27,521 bases of DNA from a virus. Shown here piece after piece: positions 23,410 through 27,521 of the stretch (position 1 is the first letter of the stretch; the number at the start of each line of letters is the position of its first letter). The translations under genes and the position numbers were made by a program. A model generated the notes under the pieces. It was not told where the DNA came from and searched no databases. It saw nothing but the letters and a program-made list of their open reading frames with translations. Location of the stretch: the IMG/VR virus record IMGVR_UViG_3300031539_003956, positions 1 through 27,521 of that record; one strand, given 5' to 3'.

Positions 23410-23618
23410 TATTCTATTATATTACTATTCATATCCCAATCACCAAATACTACTTCACCTTTCTTTAAATCCTTATCGTAATAATTAATAATCCTTCTAT
23501 AAACATCTTTATTAAAAAGATTATCATCTCCGCCAAAAATCTCAGTACATGGCAATTTTACTACACCTTTTTTTAAATCAGTTGCATTAGGCTCTAAATA
23601 CTTTCTCTTGTCTTCCAT
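23409..23618 (-). CDS. 69-aa acidic hypothetical protein
   Basis: A short soluble protein starting MEDKRKYLEPNATDLKKG with no membrane segment and no recognised motif. It lies 2 nt after the preceding stop and overlaps the next start by one base, which supports it as a real operon member. Function unknown. Confidence 0.6.
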   Translation of the reverse strand: MEDKRKYLEPNATDLKKGVVKLPCTEIFGGDDNLFNKDVYRRIINYYDKDLKKGEVVFGDWDMNSNIIE

Positions 23619-23620
23619 AG

Positions 23621-24172
23621 TTATTTTTTTCTAATGTTAATTAATCTCTTTTCAAATTCAGTTCTTTCTGCTTCCAGTAATAACTTAGTGAAGCAAATCG
23701 AATAAGGTAGTTTTCTTACTTCATCAATCTTTAAGATGTCACCGCCGGCCAATTTATCAAACTGTAAGAATGCTTTATACTTTCCAAATTCGTCAAGCCC
23801 TGCAATTGTTTCTTCTGCACTTGCTTTGTGTGATAGGTTTGCCGATTCTCTCTTATTGACCTCTTCTATTTCTTCGTAAAGATACAATCTAAAAGCGTGT
23901 AAATCAAATAATGGTAGTTGTGACAACTTGTCTTTATTCTTCCCAGTAAGCTTTTCAATCTCATTAAACAAATCATTCCACATAATAAAACCGCTGGAGT
24001 TATAAAGCTCTTGTAAGTCCTTTACAAATCCAAATGACAATTCAATAAACTTACCCAGGTTAAAGATGTCTTTTGGTTTAATATCTGCATACTTAAGATA
24101 GTAGTTATAATTATCTCTATCAGTTAGATTGTAGTATTGCAGAAATGATATGTTAGGGACTTTAATTATCAT
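23621..24172 (-). CDS. 183-aa hypothetical protein of the packaging/tail junction
   Basis: A soluble, mostly helical protein beginning MIIKVPNISFLQYYNLTDRD. The C-terminal helix (EVRKLPYSICFTKLLLEAER, about 149-170) is amphipathic. Size and helical character are reminiscent of tail-assembly chaperones, but it lies far from the tape measure gene and no frameshift partner is evident, so this is only a possibility. It is followed after 2 nt by the next gene in what looks like one operon. Confidence 0.7.
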   Translation of the reverse strand: MIIKVPNISFLQYYNLTDRDNYNYYLKYADIKPKDIFNLGKFIELSFGFVKDLQELYNSSGFIMWNDLFNEIEKLTGKNKDKLSQLPLFDLHAFRLYLYEEIEEVNKRESANLSHKASAEETIAGLDEFGKYKAFLQFDKLAGGDILKIDEVRKLPYSICFTKLLLEAERTEFEKRLINIRKK

Positions 24173-24380
24173 TCTCTAGTTTTAAAAACTCCTTTAAAGT
24201 TTCATCGTAATTGGTTTCAAAAATATAATCACCAATATGATATTTTGCTGTATCAATATCGCTAACAGCACAACCAAGTTGAATGCAAATAACCTTCTTT
24301 GCAAACTTCCTTTGTATCCTTTTCTTTTTGCTTTTTGGCTTTCTTATTATGCCTTTAGTTGAATAGTATATTCTTTTCAT
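24162..24380 (-). CDS. 72-aa basic hypothetical protein
   Basis: The N-terminal 30 residues are strongly basic (KGIIRKPKSKKKRIQRKF), followed by a mixed segment with an acidic C-terminus ending in LENDN. It overlaps the next gene by 11 nt. The basic N-terminus suggests nucleic-acid or prohead contact, but no family is recognised and the function is unknown. Confidence 0.65.
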   Translation of the reverse strand: MKRIYYSTKGIIRKPKSKKKRIQRKFAKKVICIQLGCAVSDIDTAKYHIGDYIFETNYDETLKEFLKLENDN

Positions 24381-24394
24381 AGTTAAAGTTTTTA

Positions 24395-24402
24395 CAAATA
24401 TA
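24395..24402 (-). promoter_or_regulatory. TATATTTG -7 box between terL and the next gene
   Basis: The only gap in this cluster (29 bp after terL) contains TATATTTG on the minus strand, 14 nt before the next ATG. The -33 region inside the end of terL has no clear TTG, so it may be a weak internal promoter. Confidence 0.4.
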
Positions 24403-24409
24403 CAAAAAA

Positions 24410-25630
24410 TTATAATGCTTTTTGGCCTTTTCTTTCATTTGATTTAATTACCATTTGAATGTAATACCTTGCTGCATCTATCCTGTGATTATAAGCATCT
24501 ACTGGAATGCTTTTCTTTTTATCAGACCAAACATAATTATTTAGCTCCGTGCCTATCTTTGTGCTTTCAGTACTTACTATTATCTCATAATCTTGCATTA
24601 TCTTAATCCCTCTTAAAACTGAACCGGCACCCTTTTTAACCGGATGAATAGTATTAACACCTCTCTTTTTTACATCTGCTATTAATCGAGGTTCTGCGCT
24701 ATCGGCAAATATTGTTTTGTTTTTTGCTTCAGTTGCTTTAATCTCATTTGCCAATAAATCAACACCTGCATTATTAAGTTCAAATTCTTCTTTTAAATAT
24801 ATCTTTTTTCTTCTATTGTCTATTGCAACTCTAATTAAAACGTCAGGGTCTGGAAAGAAACCAAAGTCTAAACCATAACCGAAAGGTAAACTATTATCGA
24901 ACTCTCCATACTTCCAGTTATCAAATACAACACCCTCAGCTGCATCTAACCAACCACCTAACATTCTATGATTGTATTTTTCTGGATTAGTAAGTCTTAA
25001 CTTCTCAGCTTTATCTAAAAACTTTTTCGATAAATTCTCTTTGTTATCTAAATAAGTAGCATGAATATATGATACATTACCTTTTGTTAAATTACTACCA
25101 GGTTCAACCCCCTCGTCTTCAAAGAATCTTTTATAAATGAAATGCTCTTTAGTACATGGGTTTAATAATATTATTACTCGGTTTTGTATTCCTTTTTTTC
25201 TTACTGATTCATCTATCTTGTCAAATGTTTCTTCATCTGTTAGCTCTTCTGCTTCGTCTAGCACCCATGTTGTTAAATCCTGTATTGATTTTAAGTTTGC
25301 TGTCTGGTTTCCTGAGCTTGTTTTAATCCCTCTAAACAAAATAGATGAACCGGATTGAGTATTTAGTATATCGGTCTTGTTTATTTTAAATGCGCTTTGG
25401 TGATTTTCTAATTCTATCTTTTGTTCTATCTCTGGTATAATGGATATACCTGCTGATGTTAAAGTGTATCTTGAATAAAGTATATTGTGCCCTGATTCAA
25501 AAGATAAGTTTTCAATAAAATCTGATACTGTGAATGACTTTGCAGAGCCCCTACCACCTGTAATAATAAAGTAGTTCGATTTGCTTTGCCATAATGGTTT
25601 GAATATTTTTTTAATCTTTAATCTATCCAT
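24410..25630 (-). CDS. terL: Terminase large subunit (packaging ATPase/nuclease)
   Basis: A 406-aa protein with the full set of large-terminase motifs. Walker A is GGRGSAKS at 25-32, Walker B with the catalytic acid is WVLDEAEE at 122-129, and the coupling motif LLNPC is at 155-159. The RNase H-like nuclease domain has acids at D255 (GLDFG), D310 (FADS) and D385 (HRIDAARYY). This is the Terminase_3/PBSX-like arrangement, at the usual length. The protein translocates DNA into the prohead and cuts it. The gene is translationally overlapped with the small subunit. All key residues appear intact. Confidence 0.96.
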   Translation of the reverse strand: MDRLKIKKIFKPLWQSKSNYFIITGGRGSAKSFTVSDFIENLSFESGHNILYSRYTLTSAGISIIPEIEQKIELENHQSAFKINKTDILNTQSGSSILFRGIKTSSGNQTANLKSIQDLTTWVLDEAEELTDEETFDKIDESVRKKGIQNRVIILLNPCTKEHFIYKRFFEDEGVEPGSNLTKGNVSYIHATYLDNKENLSKKFLDKAEKLRLTNPEKYNHRMLGGWLDAAEGVVFDNWKYGEFDNSLPFGYGLDFGFFPDPDVLIRVAIDNRRKKIYLKEEFELNNAGVDLLANEIKATEAKNKTIFADSAEPRLIADVKKRGVNTIHPVKKGAGSVLRGIKIMQDYEIIVSTESTKIGTELNNYVWSDKKKSIPVDAYNHRIDAARYYIQMVIKSNERKGQKAL

Positions 25631-25971
25631 TCTTTTGGATTAATACTCACAGTTCCTTTATGATTGTTTTCATTCCAGTTTGTAGATAATGATTTTCTTT
25701 CATCGTCGTTTCCAATTAACTTATACAAGGCTATTAATTCAGAACCACTTCCCTTGCTTAAACGCTTTCTAAGCAATATTTTTTCTTTTATTCTATTCTG
25801 GTATAGATTCGCTTTTATAGTATCCGATTCATTCGATTTGTCAGGGAAGAATAAATAATAAGTAGAAGGTGCTATACACAAAGAATCAATTATATCTTGA
25901 GCAAAAAAGTAGCCATCTGTTTTAGATAACTCTATTGCTTGTTTATATATTTCTTCCTTATCGTATGCCAT
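25618..25971 (-). CDS. terS: Putative terminase small subunit
   Basis: A 117-aa protein immediately upstream of, and overlapping by 13 nt, the large terminase gene. Residues about 4-45 (KEEIYKQAIELSKTDGYFF and following) look like a helix-turn-helix DNA-recognition domain of the kind found in small terminases, and a basic segment with several K and R lies at about 60-72. In tailed phages this subunit forms a ring that recognises the packaging start site and regulates the large subunit. The call rests mostly on position, size and the N-terminal HTH-like part. Confidence 0.7.
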   Translation of the reverse strand: MAYDKEEIYKQAIELSKTDGYFFAQDIIDSLCIAPSTYYLFFPDKSNESDTIKANLYQNRIKEKILLRKRLSKGSGSELIALYKLIGNDDERKSLSTNWNENNHKGTVSINPKEWID

Positions 25972-25972
25972 T

Positions 25973-26137
25973 CTATTTACTTTTAATTAAATCATTTTCT
26001 TTTAAAGAAAAGAAGTTCTGCAAGTCTGCATTAGTTGGTTTATAATAAGCTTCCAGTTCTTCGAATAAAGCTTTGTAATCATCTTTCATATACAAGCATC
26101 CGTGCTTTGCTAATATTTTTTCTGCTTCTTTGTCCAT
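25973..26137 (-). CDS. 54-aa small protein preceding small terminase
   Basis: A 54-codon ORF beginning MDKEAEKILAKHGCLYMKDD, mostly helical and acidic/basic mixed. It ends one base before the ATG of the small terminase gene and follows the best promoter in this part of the window, so it is very likely the first gene of the packaging operon. No known family is recognised. The tight spacing and promoter are the reasons for calling it real despite its size. Confidence 0.65.
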   Translation of the reverse strand: MDKEAEKILAKHGCLYMKDDYKALFEELEAYYKPTNADLQNFFSLKENDLIKSK

Positions 26138-26151
26138 TGTGTTTTATTTTA

Positions 26152-26166
26152 GTGTTTCAAATCCGT
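26152..26166 (-). repeat. 15-bp leader repeat (copy at the terminase operon)
   Basis: ACGGATTTGAAACAC on the minus strand, 14 nt before an ATG, is identical to the sequence at 2773-2787, which lies 14 nt before the ATG of the gene at 2510-2758. A shared untranslated leader element may couple expression of the two units. Confidence 0.5.
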
Positions 26167-26190
26167 TAAAAATAAGTTAAATTATTTATA

Positions 26191-26221
26191 CAAAGATACT
26201 AAATTTAATTGTTATAATCAA
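26191..26221 (-). promoter_or_regulatory. Promoter of the terminase operon (TTG-N20-TATCTTTG)
   Basis: On the minus strand TTG (26219-26221) is followed after 20 bp by TATCTTTG (26191-26198), a complete match to the Bacteroidota housekeeping promoter pattern. The predicted start lies about 50 nt before the ATG of the small gene that precedes the small terminase, leaving a leader that contains ACGGATTTGAAACAC. Confidence 0.65.
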
Positions 26222-26236
26222 TTGTATGTAATTATT

Positions 26237-26461
26237 CTATCGTTCATAATCAATGATAATTACACTTGCAGGTAAATGATACCATAATATAGCATCTACT
26301 AATTTAAATTGTAAATTAAACTCTTTGGCGTTCCTTTTGGCTATTTTTTTTCGCGTCTTTAAGGTTGGCTTACCTACTTTTATTTTTTCCCACTCTAATG
26401 CAATTTGATAAATGCAGTTAGATACATTCTGAGTGTGTTGTTCAAGATTTATAATACTCAT
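26237..26461 (-). CDS. 74-aa hypothetical protein upstream of the terminase operon
   Basis: The first gene after the large non-coding region. The start has a typical AT-rich leader (AATTAAAAAAAATA before ATG). The protein is mixed charged, with a basic central stretch (TLKTRKKIAKRNAKEF) and an aromatic/hydrophobic C-terminal part ending in IIDYER. No membrane segment or HTH is evident and no family is recognised. Its position between a putative origin or pac site and the terminase would suit a small DNA-binding or regulatory protein, but that is inference from location and basic charge only. Confidence 0.6.
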   Translation of the reverse strand: MSIINLEQHTQNVSNCIYQIALEWEKIKVGKPTLKTRKKIAKRNAKEFNLQFKLVDAILWYHLPASVIIIDYER

Positions 26462-26487
26462 TATTTTTTTTAATTATTTAATATAGT

Positions 26488-26496
26488 TGTGGATAT
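26488..26496. promoter_or_regulatory. DnaA-box-like site
   Basis: TGTGGATAT on the plus strand matches 8 of 9 bases of the DnaA box complement TGTGGATAA. A weaker relative, CTATCCGCA, lies at 26539-26547 (7 of 9 to TTATCCACA). Two near-matches beside an AT-rich repeat region are suggestive of an origin but could be chance. Confidence 0.35.
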
Positions 26497-26679
26497 TTGG
26501 CATTTATGTTAATATTCCTAAAAATTCATTTAATAAATCTATCCGCAAATTTTACCATAAATATATTTTTCCCCCCCTCTTTACTTTTTTAAAAAGCATT
26601 TAAAAAGTTTCGTGCGTTTTTTATCATTTTTCGCTGTCATTTTATTTTTTTTGAAAACTAGAAAATGAACACCCTATAA

Positions 26680-26697
26680 ATAGGGGCTTACAGAGGG
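26680..26697. repeat. 18-bp bracket repeat, copy 1, with hairpin
   Basis: ATAGGGGCTTACAGAGGG, identical to the copy at 27186-27203. It is preceded by CCCTATAA so that CCCTA can pair with TAGGG around a short loop (26672-26685). It is much richer in G than its surroundings and marks the left border of the 48-bp array. Confidence 0.75.
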
Positions 26698-26706
26698 GGC
26701 TAAATC

Positions 26707-27184
26707 AAAAATGTTCAGACTTTTTTGTCAAAGTTTAGGTTTTCAGAAATCGAAAATTTTTAAAAACTTTTTTTTCGTTTTCAAGGTTTCTAACTTTTCG
26801 AAAAAAGGTTTATACTTTTTCCTCGGTAAAAAGGTTTTGCGTTTTTGAAAATTTGCTTTATACTTTTTTGTCAAGAAAAAACTTTCCAACTTTTGAAAAA
26901 ATACTTTTAACCTTGCGAGCAAAAATTTACTTTCTAAATTTTAAAAATTAGGTTTCAACTTTTTGGTTAAAATCTCAAAACCTTTTTCTTAAAAAAATAC
27001 TTTAAACTTTTTAGGCTAAAACTCAAAACCTAAATTTCGAAAAAAAGGTTTGTAATTTTTGTTCAACTTTCAGAAACCTAACTTTCGAAAAAAAACTTTC
27101 ACACTTTTTACTTCCAGATAAAAACCTTTTTGAAAGAAAAAAAGTTTTGCATTTTTTGAAAAGTTAAAATCTCAAACCCTTATT
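26707..27184. repeat. Degenerate 48-bp tandem repeat array (about 10 units)
   Basis: Units begin with an A tract at about 26707, 26753, 26801, 26848, 26896, 26943, 26991, 27040, 27088 and 27137. From 26801 the spacings are 47, 48, 47, 48, 49, 48 and 49 bp. A typical unit is A5-8, then GG, AC or TA, then TTT, a few bases, then CTTTTT, followed by a second similar half of about 24 bp. Most unit junctions are small palindromes such as TTTTCGAAAAA or TTTTTGAAAA. The 47 and 49-bp steps break any reading frame, so this is non-coding. The units are too diverged, and lack the constant-repeat/unique-spacer pattern, for a CRISPR. Confidence 0.7.
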
Positions 27185-27185
27185 T

Positions 27186-27203
27186 ATAGGGGCTTACAGA
27201 GGG
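27186..27203. repeat. 18-bp bracket repeat, copy 2, with hairpin
   Basis: Exact second copy of ATAGGGGCTTACAGAGGG, 506 bp from the first and in the same orientation. The preceding bases (CCCTTATTT, 27177-27185) again form a stem with TAGGGG. Here one pair is T-G, which stays paired only in a plus-strand RNA. It marks the right border of the 48-bp array. Confidence 0.75.
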
Positions 27204-27290
27204 TCACTTTTTAACTTTTTGCAAGTTTGTGCGATTTTTGCCGAAAAATCCTGAAACTTTTTATTTTTTTGAAAAAACTCAAAGAACGTT

Positions 27291-27410
27291 TTAATAATAT
27301 ATTTTTCGCTTAAAAAAGCTCAACCAATTCTTTCTTTCATCACAAATATACGAAATAAAATCTAACGCTTTCTTATTGTGTGATGCTAATAGTGGTTTAA
27401 TGTATACCAT
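27291..27410 (-). CDS. 39-aa small hypothetical protein
   Basis: A 39-codon ORF beginning 2 nt after the stop of the upstream gene. The peptide starts MVYIKPLLASHNKKALDF, is basic and has an aromatic C-terminus (KRKIYY). Codon use resembles the neighbours. A TATATTTG promoter-like box lies inside it, so the sequence may serve both as a coding end and as a promoter for the repeat region downstream. No family is recognised. Coupling to the upstream gene is the main support. Confidence 0.45.
   Translation of the reverse strand: MVYIKPLLASHNKKALDFISYICDERKNWLSFFKRKIYY
27343..27350 (-). promoter_or_regulatory. TATATTTG -7 box pointing into the repeat array
   Basis: On the minus strand the sequence is TTTCG followed by TATATTTG and TGATG, matching the Bacteroidota -7 consensus TAnnTTTG. 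No good TTG is seen at the -33 position. The only ATG just downstream runs into a stop after six codons, so any transcript started here would enter the non-coding repeat array. Such a box can occur by chance in AT-rich DNA. Confidence 0.3.
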
Positions 27411-27412
27411 AA

Positions 27413-27521
27413 TTATTTATTTGAATCAATTTCATTTAAAAAAGTTTGCCAATTAGGAAAATCAACATACATGCCACGCTTCCCAAAATTCATTGAAAAT
27501 ACATCTATCATTTCATTTATC
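27413..27521 (-). CDS. 3' end of an unidentified gene (partial)
   Basis: The last 35 codons of an ORF that enters from the right edge and ends in TAA. The visible C-terminus contains FGKRGMYVDFPNWQTFL and ends in NEIDSNK. It reads as soluble protein with no membrane segment. The family cannot be named from this fragment. Its stop lies 2 nt before the ATG of the next small ORF, which suggests the two are translated together. Confidence 0.55.
   Translation of the reverse strand, partial: INEMIDVFSMNFGKRGMYVDFPNWQTFLNEIDSNK

Larger units (their letters stand above)
26462..27290. other. Gene-free region; candidate origin, packaging or partition locus
   Basis: About 830 bp without a credible ORF on either strand, although it is flanked by tightly packed genes. 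It contains two DnaA-box-like sequences near its left end, a run of seven C at 26571-26577, two 18-bp GC-richer repeats about 506 bp apart, and between them a degenerate 48-bp tandem array rich in A and T tracts. It lies just upstream of the terminase operon, a usual place for a pac or cos site. The combination also fits a replication origin. The sequence alone does not decide between these. Confidence 0.55.

Noticed and set aside
26571-26577. Run of seven C as a slippery or phase-variable tract
   Set aside because: It is intergenic and not placed within or just before a coding start, so no switching role can be supported.
26711-26845. A plus-strand ORF of about 44 codons running through the first repeat units
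   Set aside because: It contains only repeat sequence, ends after three units, and the 47/49-bp units destroy the frame. All other genes are on the minus strand.
26707-27184. The repeat array as a CRISPR
   Set aside because: Units are degenerate along their full length, with no identical repeats separated by unique spacers, and no cas genes are seen.

Overview
The window is a contiguous piece of a tailed-phage (siphovirus-like) genome or prophage from a member of the Bacteroidota, most likely a Flavobacteriia-type host. The reasons are the AT-rich composition, AT-rich leaders nearly devoid of Shine-Dalgarno sequences, several promoters of the Bacteroidota type (TTG or TTTG, 19-20 bp, then TAnnTTTG), and a complete virion gene set. 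Every convincing gene lies on the minus strand, so the map reads from right to left. No integrase, polymerase, tRNA, rRNA or clear endolysin is visible, so lifestyle cannot be decided.

Right end (27521 to about 26140): the 3' end of one gene, a 39-codon ORF, then a gene-free stretch of about 830 bp. This stretch holds roughly ten degenerate copies of a 48-bp A-tract/T-tract repeat. They are bracketed by two copies of an 18-bp GC-richer repeat (ATAGGGGCTTACAGAGGG), with two DnaA-box-like sequences beyond. It looks like a replication origin, a packaging or partition site, or a structured transcript, and is the most unusual part of the window.

Packaging block (26461 to 23125): two small genes, small terminase, large terminase and four small proteins. 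Tail block (23048 to 16033): tail-terminator-like and neck proteins, a lipoprotein, three small virion-associated proteins, a 671-aa baseplate-like protein with an inserted domain, and the tape measure. Capsid block (15978 to 10366): ClpP-type protease fused to a scaffold-like tail, major capsid protein with an inserted domain, tail-tube candidate, CxxC protein, portal and adaptor. Host-contact and lysis-like block (10366 to 4976): a 729-aa fibre, a small virion protein, a PKD/LRR-like repeat protein, a YfiM-like exported protein, and small membrane proteins that could be holins. A double-hairpin terminator closes it at 4886-4939. The tail and capsid blocks each start from near-identical promoters placed so close to the ATG that the mRNAs should be leaderless or nearly so. 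Both promoters carry ATCTATAT direct repeats 31 bp apart, which suggests one dedicated late activator.

Left end (4698 to 1): about 19 very small, mostly unrecognised genes, including a Cro/C1-type HTH protein and a DUF551-like protein. This region has many short repeats: four ATGAY-N4-RTCAT palindromes upstream of promoters, three copies of a 16-bp intercistronic repeat right after stop codons, a long attC-like inverted repeat, and a possible three-way-junction RNA. These suggest an actively shuffled, co-regulated accessory region.

The order of virion genes is unusual. Neck and tail genes follow the terminase directly, baseplate precedes tape measure, and portal comes after the major capsid protein instead of after the terminase.
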